Positions 32,778-44,262 of a stretch of DNA of 64,000 bases are shown here, piece after piece. The notes under the pieces were generated by a model. The model did not search any database. It was not told the DNA's origin and saw only the letters and a list, made by a program, of their open reading frames with translations. Source of the DNA: Trichosporon coremiiforme. Its lineage: Eukaryota; Basidiomycota; Tremellomycetes; Trichosporonales; Trichosporonaceae. Position 1 is the stretch's first letter, and every line of letters begins with the position of its first letter. The position numbers and the translations under genes are program-made. The stretch spans positions 1-64,000 of the forward strand of contig BCJJ01000047.1 of the NCBI GenBank assembly GCA_039545355.1, written 5' to 3'.

Positions 32778-34245
32778 CTATCGCCTCCGCTTGTAAGCCC
32801 TGTCGTCCTTGCCATCTTGCGTTGCACGGCCAAGGATCTGCAGACCGGCATCGTTGCCGCCACGGTGGTTCGCACTCGGTCCATCCTTCCACCTCCTGTC
32901 ACTACGGTCGCTGCGCTCTCCGCGGTCGCTCCGGTCTCCCCTTTCGCCACCGCGGTGGTTCGCCGTCGGACCGTCCCGGCCATCCCGATGCCCATCACGC
33001 CCCGGCCCATCACGACCGTCTCGCGCTTGTCCACGGTCCCTATCGCCGCGGTCGTTCCGATCGTTCCGTTCACGCCCACCATCGCGGTTGTCGCGAGCGT
33101 GGGTATCGTCGTGGTTGGGCCTGTGCCCATCGCGACGGCCGTTGTTCCTCCTGTCGACGTCACGGGTATCGCCCCGGGCGCCGCCCCCGCCACGCCCCCC
33201 ACGCTGTCTTCCATCATGGTGTGATTGTCCGTGAGATTGGGATTGGGATTGTCCTTGTCCGTGGGGGTGACCATGAGCGTCCAGAGACCCGTAACGCGAC
33301 TTGTAACCGTCCAGCTCGGCGCGGAGCTTCTCGACAACAGCGAGGTTCTCATTAAGATCGGAACTGCAAAGTCAGCTACAGGCCACGAATGCGGTTAGTT
33401 TGACGTACTCCAGAGAGGCAATGACGGCGCGCGAGTCCTCGAGCGCCTTGAGCCACTCATCGCTGCTTGCTTGCCCCGTTTCCGCGACGAGGTCGCCGAG
33501 CTCATCGTTCTCCAGCATCAGCGTCTTGACACGCGTCAAGACCGCCTCGAGGTCGACATCGGGCGCCGTGGACACAGCTTTGTGGTCCATGAGAGGCGTC
33601 CGCCCAGCAGATGTCGATTCGAGGGGAGTCGCAGGTGACACATCGCCCGTTGTCGGCGGCGTAGCGCCTACACTTAGGGAGATGACTTCTTGGCGGGCTG
33701 GTGTATGTGACCCGAGGAATGTGTATCGTAGTGCGGAGTTCTCCCTCGTCAGCTCGCGAATGTGCTGCCTGAGGAGGGCGAGCACTGGCACCAGCGCTGG
33801 CGGGATGGAAATGGGAGCGGTCTCATCGGCGCCGCTGCTGCTCGGTCGTTCAAGCTCCTTCACTCTTGCCTGGGCGGTTAGCTCGGCGAAGGAAGACTCC
33901 TAGCTTGTACTCACGGCAAGAGCATCCCTCTCCCGCTCCAGTTCCGCTACCCGCTCCGCGAGGAGCACTTCAGTTTCCGTCGGAAGAGCTATCGTGCCGA
34001 TTGTCGAGGTAGAGACCTGCTCCGCCATCCCGCTAACACTTTCCTGAGCTGGGTCAGTAACTGACTGGCGAGGGTGGTGTTGAGATGGGAGTGAAGGGAG
34101 ATAGGGGGAAGGTGACAAGTGTGGACATACCATGTCCTGGTCCGGGCTTTCGTCCTCTGGACAATGGGTTAGTTTCACACGGTGTGGAGGGACGTAACAA
34201 GAACGCACCGAGTCCGTAGTCGACGAGGTCTTCATGGTCGCTCAT
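32778..34245 (-). CDS. Coiled-coil protein with Arg/Asp/Gly-rich C-terminal tail, unknown function
   Basis: Begins SDHEDLVDYGL at 34245. Short exons follow: EDESPDQDM, then the exon with MAEQVSTSTIGTIALPTETE and a heptad-like helix (VLLAERVAELERERDALA), then ARVKELERPSSSGADE, VPVLALLRQHIRELTRENSA and VDLEAVLTRVKTLMLENDEL. The last exon (about 33364 to 32778) contains no methionine and is easily missed. It reads DLNENLAVVEKLRAELDGYK, then a His/Gln/Gly stretch (HGQSHHDGRQRGG) and a tail dominated by Arg, Asp, Gly and Asn (RNDRNDRGDRDRG, RGERSDRSDRR), ending DRAYKRRR and TAG at 32780-32778. All junctions keep frame. Acidic N-terminus, coiled coils and an RD/RG tail suggest an RNA-associated scaffold, but I do not recognise the family. 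Confidence 0.75.
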
Positions 34246-35846
34246 AGCGCGGCTGTGTTGAGCCACACAGCACGGCGACGGTCCGTTCGCTCTGTGCGTG
34301 CCGCGAAGGGTGGAGGGATGTACGCAAGTCTGGGCGAGCGTGCAGACAGTGCGTGTGGATGTGTAGGTGGGGGCGGGGGCGGGCCGTTGTTGATGAGAGA
34401 GGGGCGGGGGTTGGGACCTGGGAGCTTGTCGCTTAGAGAATGAGAGAGTTCTTGAGAGAGTGTGTGTGAGCAGTTGTCAGCGTGCCATTGCCGGTTGACG
34501 ACGAGCGGCCAAGATCGTCACGGTCCTGGCTGCATCTCCTGCGGAACTGACTGGTGCCCGCCGCGCCCGCCTGGCCGGCACCTGGCCACCTGGCTGGGCT
34601 GCCTGGCCCGAGCCCATTCAGGAGCGTCAGGCGCATCAGGCGCGCATGCTCACGGGATCAATCCGTGGCGGTGTTTCAGTCTGGTTCCGCACTTGTTCCA
34701 TCGCAAGACCAGACACTCAACGCGCCAGGGGTCGAAGCTTCGCCCGGAAACTCCCCATCGCTCCAACCGTCCGCTGCAGCTCAATATCGGCCGGACAGAC
34801 CTCATGCTCGATCCCACCTCGACGGCCGTTGTCACTGGTGATCGCAGCGTTTTCTCCATCTTATGAAAAGATCTGACACCACCTGTGTGGCGCGCCCTCA
34901 GGAAATTCGAGTCTGGGTTCTGTGTACCTGACAGACGGGGCCCAACTGACGAAACAGCATCTCAGCTCGGCCCGAACAGGCCATGCTTTTCCGCATTGTT
35001 CGAAATCGGGACAGTGCTAGTCGCACGTCTCCAGCCCTTCCCCCAAAGAGACCTAGGTCTGAGGCTAGAGACAACACAGGAGCCGACTGTGCGAGGAGGG
35101 GGCGATCGCCGTGCGGGATTGCCTCGACATGGATCACGGGCTATGTGCGGAGCGAGAGTGCCAACACAGAACCGACTACAGAGCCGACGGCAATGATGTA
35201 TCACCGGGCACAAACATCTGCTCTTATCTCTTCGTATCCGACGGATCCCAAAAGTTAGCCCACAAAGCCTCGGCTATGATGGGGATTGGAAGCATGGATG
35301 AAGTGTGGTAGCAGTGTCTCGTCGTTGGTCCGGCACGTTGACATGTCCGAACAACAAGCCGTCGGGTGGCCACGGGGAGTCCAAAGGAATTCTCCACCTA
35401 TCTGCTCTCCAGATTTCTGAGTGTACGGATCTGTGAACATATTGCGAACGCAGCTCTGGGGCTCTAGGACCGACGAGTCCCCCGCCTTTCAAATCGGAAG
35501 CAACGACATGCCTGCGCATCGTTCCGGCCCAGAAACTCATGTGTCGCAACCCGAGGTACACTGCATACGGTTTCCAATCGCGACCCCCATCTTGCGTTCG
35601 GTCGGCCCCCAAACTCAGTTGGCTTGACAATCTCCCGGAGAGCTGAGAGGCTCTCAATCTTGTGAGCGTGATAGTTGGAGGGACGGACAGTGCCCTTCCC
35701 TCCGGCCGCGGCCCGTCCGTGACGTCACCATAGCGCCGATCAAATAATGACAGTCTGGGCACATCGCGACCAATCCACTCAACTCCGCACTTTGCTTTCC
35801 ATCTCATCTCATCTTGGACCTATCTACACGCACATCCACGCACATC
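34246..35846. other. 1.6-kb intergenic region
   Basis: Lies between two divergently transcribed genes and holds no supported coding sequence. I saw no tRNA-like or repeat structure beyond a G-rich patch (gtgggggcgggggcgggcc, about 34368-34386), likely part of the promoter of the coiled-coil gene. A TATA-like caaataatga occurs near 35740, about 100 bp before the next start codon. Confidence 0.4.
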
Positions 35847-36430
35847 ATGGCGTCCACCTCGAACTCGGGCTCGTTCCTTGACAACCTCTCGCCGAAAGGG
35901 CAGCTCACGGCCCACCAGTCGCTGGCGACCGCTCAGGTTACCTCCTTCATCCTTCCGCCCGCCTACCTCATTTACAGCATTGGCAAGGGGCAGGGCCTCT
36001 ACGTTCGCAAATGGATGGGCTTCAGCATTGCCAGTGTCCTCGCCGGAGCGGCCATCGGTGCCGGTATTGGATACGCCCGCACCACTCAAGAGTCAGATGT
36101 CAAGGCGCTGGCTCAGGTCAACTCGCTGGTGCGTGCACGCGAGCTGGATTTTTTCTTCACTGAGCTGACCAACAGAGACACAACAAGAGCGAGGTTGAGA
36201 AGGACGACTGGTCCATCATCGGCGCCTTCGTCGGTGGTGTTGCTACCCCCGCTATCTTCCTCCGAAGGGCACCCCTGCCGCTTCTTGTCCTCGGCGGAGC
36301 CAGCATTGGCCTCGGTGTCGGAGCTGCCTCTCACGTCATCAGGGACTACTCCGAGAGGAACACTGTGGGTTCAACATAGACTTGATGGCGGCTAACATTA
36401 CAGAACAAGACCGGCAAGAACCCTTCGTAG
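35847..36430 (+). CDS. Small glycine-zipper membrane protein, conserved-hypothetical type
   Basis: Three exons (35847-36128, 36176-36364, 36404-36430) give 165 residues. The N-terminus is hydrophilic (ASTSNSGSFLDNLSPKGQLT), followed by a moderately hydrophobic ILPPAYLIYSIGKG. A Gly/Ala-rich segment comes next (FSIASVLAGAAIGAGIGYA), then IIGAFVGGVATPAIFL and PLLVLGGASIGLGVGAASH. GxxxG spacing in each suggests tightly packed transmembrane helices, as in Tim17-like or MICOS-type proteins, but no signature of a named family is present. The tail is NKTGKNPS. Strong leader (cacatcATGGCG) and codon bias suggest good expression. Location is unknown; mitochondria are plausible. Confidence 0.75.
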
Positions 36431-37209
36431 GCCCCTGCACCGAGTAACGGACAAATCGTTTGTCAGTGCTTCCAATTAATCATGTAATGAGTACGGATAA
36501 TGGCAGTACCTCCATTTTGTCGGGACACACCCCGATGGTCGTGGTTAAGGGGCGATGCTAATGGAAGTACTGACGGAGGAAACAGAGCACAGTGACTGGG
36601 TCTCCTATCATGCAGGTGGACCAGGCGAAGACGGGCAGGACCGGGGCAGCGTGCACGTTCCTCCCATGCGCATGACAAAGTGAGATTACTGTTTGACGTG
36701 CGTTTTCTCGGCTTCCCCTAGTGCCCACTGCACGCCACGCCACCCCTCAAGAAACAGAAGGACAAAGCGCGATCCCCCCTCTCTGTGGTTCTCTGCATCA
36801 TACACTCCACTTACATCTCCGCTCACCACCTGACGCCAGCCCGACTCGCTGACCAGTCACTCGACGCGTCCCTGACCGTAACTGGGAACGCTGAGCTGAC
36901 TGGATCAGTCCAGTTTCGCGACAAATTGATAACATTCCGCGCCCTCCGGAGAAGAAGCCCATCGGTTCAGTCGTATCGCCTCCCTTCGCCGCCTGCCTCG
37001 CCGCGTTGCTCCCACTGACATCACCTTCGTGCGTGTCTGCAGCTCATGGCAGGGAGGTGCCGTGCCGATACCTCATCGTCCAGTTCGCCCGGAGTTAACA
37101 TCCAGGACAGAGAACGACAGTTGCCACCCCATCTCACTTCCCCTTCTTCATCCCCTTCACCCATCCTCGCATTGTGAGTTGAGCGAATCTCTCTCAGAAC
37201 TCATCGCAG
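36431..37209. other. Intergenic region upstream of the ENTH-like gene
   Basis: No gene is visible in about 780 bp. The last ~100 bases are a C-rich leader. They contain a likely 5'-leader intron, gtgagttg near 37171 to atcgcag at 37209, ending immediately before the ATG. Confidence 0.4.
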
Positions 37210-38197
37210 ATGTTTCCCTACGGCGCTGGTCCCTACCAAGGCTGGCATCCGTGCCACAACCAATGTCAACCGCAATGCGCCGGTGCTTCCGTAGCGCTGC
37301 CTCCCGGTTTTCCTTCGGCTCCACAGACGATGCCCGGAGCTTGGGAACCTGTTGCCGCCCCGGCTAAGCCAAACGAAGCGCTCCTCAGGCGGATCTTCAC
37401 CTCTCCGAGGTCAGTTGGCTCGGTAGCGAGGTAGCTGACCTTCAGTGCAGACGCGCGCAATGCGGCCGTGAAGGAATACGTACAGATCGCGACGAACGAC
37501 GCGAACACCGAGCCCGACTCAACGCAGCTAGGACTCATCGAGACCTGGCTTGCAGTCAATGACTACGAGAAGGAGATTCTCGGTGTCCTGAAAGAGCGTC
37601 TCGACAGTGGATGGCCGTTCAACTACAAGGCTCTGCTGGTGTGCAAGAAGCTGAAGGACGCGCAAGCGATCGACCTGATCGACAAGGTCACGCCTCTGAC
37701 CAAGATGGCGAACACGACGCAGGGCGCGACGCATGTGCGGAAGGAGGCGAAGCCTCTGCTCGACCGCGCGATCAAAGCCAAGAACGCAAAGGAGAAGGAG
37801 GAGGCCGACAAGCGCCAGGAGGCAATCATGGCCATGTGGGGCGGGCTGTGGCACGACCAGCCGCAGCAGCGTCCGGCGACCCTCACATTCCCGGTCAACG
37901 CCCTGCCGCCGGGCTGGACATGGCCCTACACGTCCAATCCGCCGGGGTATCTGTCGGCGCCGTCGCCGTGGGTCGGGAAGGGGCCAGACGGGTGGACCGG
38001 GTGCGTCTGTTGGTGCTGCAAACGTTGCTAGATCCGACACCTCCTCAACGGCAAGCTGACGGAGAACCAGGGCCAAAGTCGCCGCGAACGAACAGAACAT
38101 CCCCTTCTCCAGAACGCTGTTCACCGCTATGAAACCCGATAAACCTCCCGATAACAAGGACGGCGTCATCCTCAAGACTGAAGGCAAAGGGAAGTAG
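37210..38197 (+). CDS. ENTH-like domain protein
   Basis: Three exons (37210-37409, 37446-38000, 38071-38197) give 293 residues in a continuous frame. The first intron is only 36 nt. Residues 1-55 are Pro/Gly/Cys-rich (GWHPCHNQCQPQCAGAS). From about 65 a helical domain resembles the epsin N-terminal homology fold: ARNAAVKEYVQIATNDANTE, TWLAVNDYEKEILGVLKERL, NYKALLVCKKLKDAQAIDLI and GATHVRKEAKPLLDRAI. The order of a first helix with a TNDANTEPDST loop, a W-x-x-x-Y-K-A-L helix and VRKEAK matches ENTH/ANTH-type modules. These bind phosphoinositides and clathrin adaptors. A charged helix and a Trp/Pro-rich stretch follow (GLWHDQPQQRP, PPGWTWPYTSNPPG). The last exon, AKVAANEQNIPFSRTLFTAM, has no obvious domain. 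Assignment is by pattern only. Confidence 0.62.
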
Positions 38198-38744
38198 GGG
38201 TATCTGTACTCAGGGGGCGAAATGGGAAGGAGACGAGCCTGTCAGACGTCACGAGCTACAGAGTGTAGCCGGTTGTTAGTTGTAGTTATTTGATTCGATT
38301 TCACCTGACGTATGCATTCAGCGAGTCCCGGTATAATCTCAAAGTACACACGAGACGCATTCCAAACCCAACAGACGATGTTAACCGAGTTCTCGGCGGG
38401 CGAGGGGTGTGTGGTATGCTGTACCGGCGAAGCGGTTACGTAAGGAATGGGAGTGACGTTTTGAAACGAGTTCAGCAGGATCTCTCGACGGCTAAGCAAC
38501 GAGCAAGCTGCAAGTCGTTGTCTCATCGAGTTTTCGTGATCGCACTTGGCTTGTTTTTAACCTCAGTCACCGATCGTTCTTCTTTCCGCGCCTTTCTTGA
38601 CGTTACGACCTCCGTCTGATCCAGAGCTACCCTGCGAACCTCCGACCTCCCATTCATCCGATACCCGCAGTGTGCAGTCCCCGCCATTCCACACCCTCGA
38701 CGTGCGCGTAGACGCTTCCCGCACACCCCGTAACTCCCTCGACT
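38198..38744. other. Intergenic region upstream of CTK1
   Basis: About 550 bp with no supported gene. AT-richer than its surroundings, with pyrimidine-rich stretches near 38575-38680, consistent with terminator plus promoter. Confidence 0.4.
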
Positions 38745-41700
38745 ATGTCGGAATACCGGCGTAACTGGGACTCGGGGAACGGCGACTCGTCGCGCAACCG
38801 GGGGCAGGGCGGGTGGAACATCAAGCGCGAGTCGTCCTGGCGCCCAAACAAGCGCGGGAAGAAGCAGTGGAACAACGGCGGAGCCGGCGGCGACCGCTGG
38901 ACTGGAGCGAACCAGGAGCGCCGGTGGGGCAACGACCGCAACGACCGCAACGACCGTAACGATCGTAACGACCGGGATCGCAACGACCGCGACGACGACC
39001 GCAGCTGGCGCAACCAGGACGACGACGGCTGGAAGCGCAGCGCCGACCGCCTCGCCGCCGACAACAACGAGCGGGACCACGACCGAGACCGCGAGCGCGA
39101 CAGGCCCAGCACCAGCGCCTGGAAGGGTAGCAGTCCAGACGAGAGGAAGGACTACTATGAGCCGCTATCGAGTCGACCGATCCAGTCACACGTCTCCCTG
39201 CACTCCGCTTCCTCCCAAGCCTCCCAGGCGACGCAGGAACGAGCACGTAAGACCGGTCGCCCGAATCGATGGGACCAGAGGGAACCGCCGCAACAGAAAG
39301 AGCGACGATGGGGCGATCGAAGCTCCTCTCGGGGACGAGACGACTCGCCAAGAGGAAGAAGCGACTCGGAGTCAGATGATGACAGAAGGTGAGTTTTAAG
39401 GCATCTGTCGGCAACTGACACAGCAGACGGTATCGCTCACCCTCGCCGGAGGGCAAGCGTAGAGCCTACTCGCCCGCTCGTGGTTCATCAAAACGAGCCC
39501 GCGATACGTCCCTCTCACCACGATCAGCCAGCCGCGGCCGCTCCCTCACTCGTTCCCCTCTCTCCCGGTCTCCGTCATCCAGGCGAAACGGCCGCTCTCC
39601 TTCCCCTGCCCGCCGCTGGTCCGTTTCGCCCAAGCGGCGGTCGCTCTCGCCTCGCCGCCGTTCACCATCACCCCGGCGGCGCTCGCCTTCCCCGCGACGA
39701 CGCTCGCCTTCCTCCCCGAAACGGAAGTCTCCCGCCAACCGGAAACGCTCAGTGTCGCCCCGCAAGCGGAGTACCTCGCCGAGAAAGCGTGCGAACAAGT
39801 GGGACCAGCAACGATGGCAGGCCTCGACTGGACCGCGTCAGCAGCGCGAGTGGGGCAAGCCTCAGCAGTCGTTCCCTCAGCAACCGTTCTCCCAGCAGCC
39901 GTTCGCACAGGTCTCGGACGGACCGGTCAAGATGCGCCAGTGGGGCAAGCCCGCCAGTCCCAGCCGCTCGCCGACACGGTCGCCCTCGCCTTCTGGCAGT
40001 CGCCGTCGAGAATCTCCTCCACCCCCGCGACGATGGGGCGGTGAATCACCAGTGCAACGCGGCCAGTCGCCGCGCCAGCAGCGGATGCAAGTCGAAACGC
40101 CAGCCCGCCAGCCCGTTGCTCCGCCCACTGGACCTAGAGGGTTCAGGCGCACCCCGCCGCGCGAGCCTGGTGCATTACGTTTACCGCCGACGGGACCGCG
40201 TAGCGAGCGCTCACCGCATCCAGCGTTCAACGGTGGGCCACCACGCAGCCCGCGCCCTGGGTGGCGACTCATCACTTCTGAGGGCCCCGGCATGGAAGCC
40301 GAGGCGCCCGAGGTTGAGATGGACATCGATGAGGAGCCCGGACCGCGCCGCGCAGACAAGTGGAGCCCGACCAAGTGGGCGCCCGTTAAGGACCAGGGCA
40401 GCAGCCTTCTCCGTCCCGAAGCGTACCTGGACCGCATGGCGGTGAAGGAGCAGCAGTACGACCAGCACATGCGCAACGTCTCGCCGTACATCAAGCAGGC
40501 GTTCGCGCAGTGGTACGCGCAGAACGCGACGCCCTCGCTCCCCGAGTTCCTCAACCACTACTTTGGCAGGGCGCCGAACCAGGTCGAGCTAGATCAGATC
40601 CAGCAGCTGCTCAGTGTTAGGAACCAGCACGATCAGGACCAGAAGGATCTGCGCGACCTCCACGCACAAGCCCTTCTTAGGGAGAAGGACAGTCTTAGGA
40701 AGGCTCCGCCCACTGGTCCTCGTAGCGAGAGGTTACAGCCCGGAAGCTCTGGCTCAACGCCTGGCCCGCCAGGTGATCGCCCACCCCCCTCTGGCCCGGC
40801 TGGACGTGGCCTCGCCCCGCCGACCGGCAGCAGCGGATCCACCCCTGGTCCGCCGGGCGTTCCGGGTGCGGTTGCTAAGAGTAGCCGCAGCCGTGTCGCC
40901 CCCGGTGAAGCTTACGAACGTCTGGCTCAAGTAGGTGAGGGCACGTATGGTAAGGTCTACAAGGCCCGGAGAGTTGAGGACGGCGTTCTCGTCGCTCTCA
41001 AGCGAATCCGAATGGAGCAGGAGAAAGATGGCTTCCCTGTCACGTCGATGCGTGAGATCAAGCTGCTCCAGGCCCTACGTCACGAGAATGTTGTACGCTT
41101 ATCTGAGATGATGGTGTCGAAAGGTGAGCTTTGCGCTTCGTCACCGGTGCGTTCAAGCTGACATGCAGGTTCCGTATATATGGTTCTCGAGTACATGAAC
41201 CACGACCTAACGGGTATCCTGTCCCACCCTGAAGTGAAGCTGTCGCCCGCCAATATCAAGTCTTTGAACTACCAGATGCTCGCCGGCTTAGGATACCTTC
41301 ACAGGCGAGGCATTCTGCACCGTGACATGAAGGGTTCGAACATCCTCTTGAACGGTGACGGCGAGCTCAAGCTCGCCGACTTTGGTCTCGCTCGCTTCTA
41401 CAACAAGCACAAGCGTATGGACTACACGAACCGCGTCATCACTCTGTGGTACCGTAGTCCAGAGCTGCTGATGGGCGAAACGGCGTACGGACCCGAGGTC
41501 GATATGTGGTCCGCCGGCTGCATCATGCTCGAGATCTTCACGTCCAAGCCCGCTTTCCAGGGCAGCGATGAGATCTCCCAGCTCGAGGTCATCTACGGGA
41601 TCCTCGGCACGCCCGACGAAGCGTCCTGGCCCGGCATCAAGGAGCTGCCGTGGTACGAGCTCGTGAAGCCGAAGGACGTTGTACCCTCACGCTTTCGGCA

Positions 41701-41953
41701 GAGCTTCGGCAGCCTCAACCTGTCTGAGGGGAGCGTCGAGGTCGTCGAGCAGCTGCTCAAGTTCGACCCGAAGCAGCGCGTCAGCGCGGACGCCGCGCTG
41801 CAGATGGCGTACTTCACCTCCGAAGCGCCGGCGATGGAGCCCCCAACGCAGCTTGCACTGTGCGGCGAGCACCACGAGATGAGCGTGAAGCAGGGCCGGT
41901 ACAGGATGAAGCAGCAAAATCAGCAGAGTCAACATAGCCAGCACGGCAAGTAG
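38745..41953 (+). CDS. CTK1: CTD kinase Ctk1 / Cdk12-type cyclin-dependent kinase
   Basis: Phosphorylates Ser2 of the RNA polymerase II C-terminal repeat as the catalytic subunit of CTDK-I, supporting elongation and 3' processing. Exons 38745-39388, 39427-41123 and 41169-41953 give 1041 residues. The N-terminal half is disordered: an Asn-Asp-Arg repeat (NDRNDRNDRNDRNDRDRNDR), then an RS-type region (RRRSPSPRRRSPSPRRRSP) and Pro/Gln/Gly-rich stretches. The kinase domain has LAQVGEGTYGKVYKA, VALKRIRMEQEKDGFPVTSM and REI (PITxxRE-type helix C), ILHRDMKGSNILL, LADFGLARFY, the TRVITLWYRSPELL activation segment (here TNRVITLWYRSPELL) and WSAGCIMLEIF. All catalytic residues are present. The Lys-Gly in DMKGSN is typical of Ctk1/Cdk9/Cdk12. 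Yeast Ctk1 lacks a comparable RS region, whereas animal Cdk12 has one. Confidence 0.93.
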
Positions 41954-41999
41954 AGCAAGTAACAATGTAAAGTAGTAGTACATAGTCAGTACATATGTA

Positions 42000-42407
42000 T
42001 CATCTCCGGCGTTGGCCGATGAGCTTCGCACCGCTGTCTGGCGTGAGGCCACCGAGACCGAGGGAAGGCACCATGATCTTGAGGTTCTTGTTGAAGGAGG
42101 AGATGTTTGATTTCAGTTTCTCCAGGTCCGTCTCGAAGCGTAGCCGCTCCAGGTCGGCGCGCAGCCAGTCGAGCGTCTCTCGTCGTGTCTGGGGATCCGG
42201 AAGTGCTGCGTGTCAGCTCAGCAAGAGGTTGATAGAGCTTACGTCTCGTCGCCCTCACGGCCTTCCGATATGCCTTGATCATTTCAGCATGGAGGATGAA
42301 CTGTAGTTAGCTAGGATGCACTCGCTGAAGCTTACATGCTGAAGACTCAGTCCTCCGGCAGCCTTAGGTCTGGCCGCGGTCGCTTGTCGTAATGTCGTAG
42401 CCCACAT
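42000..42407 (-). CDS. LYR-motif mitochondrial protein (LYRM2-like)
   Basis: Three tiny exons (42407-42336, 42300-42243, 42205-42000) join to about 111 residues; none is long enough to show as an ORF. Exon 1 (MWATTLRQATAARPKAAGG) looks like a mitochondrial presequence and ends LSLQH. Exon 2 is FILHAEMIKAYRKAVRATR, with the LYR-family signature present as A-Y-R followed by K-A-V-R. Exon 3 is LPDPQTRRETLDWLRADLER, with continuing helices and a conserved Phe later (SSFNKNLK). The F-x-L-x8-YR-x2-R layout and the following arginine-rich helix match LYRM2 and relatives, small partners of mitochondrial acyl carrier protein in complex assembly. The complex it helps to assemble cannot be stated. It is divergent from the lectin gene, with 274 bp between starts. 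Confidence 0.78.
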
Positions 42408-42681
42408 GGAGTATGTCGATGCAAGTGTCCATCCAACCTCCACCCGAACATTTCATCATGACCTCCGTCCATCGACTTCGCCCGAACCCTGATCCATGGG
42501 TAGCCATAGCAGCCTGCCGGCAGTCGGCATCCGGACGGATGCAAATCCACGTGTCCGATCGCCTGGTGTTGTACGTGCAACGCTGGCAGGGATGGCAAGA
42601 TGGCAATGTGACGCCTCCAAGACGCGTTTGCTCCTTTCCATCGCACTTGCACACAAAACAACGAAACAACCCAGGACGAAC

Positions 42682-43892
42682 ATGCTCTGGGGATCATTGT
42701 CGGCTGTCGTTCTCGGCGCCATCTCGGCTGCGGCTGCGGGTGCGCCCAGCAACATCCCGGAAGACATGGTCGACAAGGTTCGTCACACCTCCACCTCGCG
42801 TGCCCATGCTTGCCGTGCTGACCGTATCAGAGGAACCACCTCCGTACCCACTCGCTCCACCTTCCTTACGTCGACAGCGACCTGCAGAACCGATGGTGAG
42901 TTGGACTGGCGCTGATCACTGGGAGCGCGCGTGCGCTGTGCGCGTCTTGACAGCTGCCAGGACTGCCGCGCTTTCAGCTAACGACAGGTGGGACTTTGGC
43001 GAGGACACGATCGTGAACACGAACCGACACATGCGCCTGACGCAAGACAGGCAGAGCGAGAAGGGATGGCTGTGGAGCCGGCTGCCGCTGTCGGTGTCAA
43101 ACTGGCAGATGGAGGTCGAGTTCAAGGTGGACGGCAAAGCGTCGTCGATGTACGGCGATGGCTTCGCGATCTGGATCACCGAGGACCGGGCGGTGACCGG
43201 CCCCGTCTTCGGATCCAAGGACAACTTCAAGGGCCTCGGCATCTTCTTCGACACGTACGCCAACTCGCGCCACTCGTACTCGCTCCCGCGCGTCACCGCC
43301 ATGCTCGGCGACGGACGCACCGCCTACGACCACAACGGCGACAATGCTGGCACCGAGCTTGCCGGCTGCAGCATCAACTTCCGCCGCCGCGACGTCCCCA
43401 CCAAGGCCCGCATGACTTACCTTGCCGGAAAGGGATTCCAGCTCTCCCTCCAGACCGACAAGGAGGGACAGTGGACCACCTGCTTCATCAAGGACATCCA
43501 GCTTCCGCCCGCGCCGTACATTGGCTTTTCGGCCGCCACTGGCGAGGTCACGGACAATCATGAGTGAGTGTCTGACAAGCTTAGCCCATTGTCTGTTGAA
43601 GCTAACCCACAGCATCATTGCCGTCGCTGCCTACTCGGCCACCCTCAAGTACCAGTACCAGGACAGCAAGGCCACGGCCGCTGTCGGCGGTGGTGGTCGC
43701 CAGACTGCCTTCCAGGCCGCTTCGTACAACCAGAACGGCGGCCGTGCCCCCCCTCCTTCGAGCTCGGGCGGCGTCGCGTCCTGGTTCCTCTTCCTGCTCA
43801 AGGTCATCGGTGTGCTCGCGTTCGTCGCCTTCGCCGTCGCGGCGTACAGGACGTACTCGGCCCAGCAGAAGAAGCGGCCGTCGTACTACTAG
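42682..43892 (+). CDS. L-type lectin-like cargo receptor (VIP36/ERGIC-53 family)
   Basis: Type I membrane protein of ER-Golgi vesicles that binds high-mannose glycoproteins. The signal peptide is visible at the start (LWGSLSAVVLGAISAAAAG). The luminal legume-lectin domain runs over four exons: NHLRTHSLHLPYVDSDLQNR then WWDFGEDTIVNTNRHMRLTQ, GWLWSRLPLSVSNWQMEVEF, GDGFAIWITEDRAVTGPVFG, GLGIFFDTYANSRHSYSLPR and YIGFSAATGEVTDNHDIIAV. The Asp and Asn ligands for calcium and sugar in FFDTYAN are present. The C-terminus has a Gly/Ser linker, a membrane helix (WFLFLLKVIGVLAFVAFAVA) and a short tail, YRTYSAQQKKRPSYY. The KKRP near the end is not a canonical KKXX ER-return signal, favouring VIP36-like over Emp47. 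It lacks the coiled coil of Emp46/47. Confidence 0.9.
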
Positions 43893-44262
43893 GTGGCGAG
43901 AGCCCTGGTGTGCAGCGGTGGCGGTGGTGAGGCCGCACGACCTGATGAAGAGCATGACATGACATGACTACCGGTGTGATGCAGATATGAGTACAAACAT
44001 GCTTTCCCGAAAGCCCTAGTTGCGTTTTACTGATCTCTGGCTAATGCGGGTGGAATGATGCGGTGGTATGAGTTACAAACATGTGTGTCCCGAGACCCTC
44101 TATGCCCTAGTTACGTTTTACTGATCTCTGGCAGGTCGTCGGTAGTCGATTAACGTCTTAGATAGAAGGGAGGATTGGTTCTTCGGTTCTTCAATTGTTC
44201 ACGAGTCGATTCGCTTGCTGATTATTTTTCTCGGGTGGCTCCACGGAAAGACCCCCGTCTGA

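Noticed and set aside
32720..33355. Open frames on both strands with repetitive Arg/Val/Thr content
   Set aside because: The frame that joins in phase with the coiled-coil exons gives the RND/RGD tail and a stop at 32778. The others are shadows of its repetitive codons.
39480..40445. A 321-codon frame in CTK1
   Set aside because: It overlaps the true CTK1 middle exon in another frame and is Pro/Arg/Ser-rich, as expected from a frameshifted RS region.
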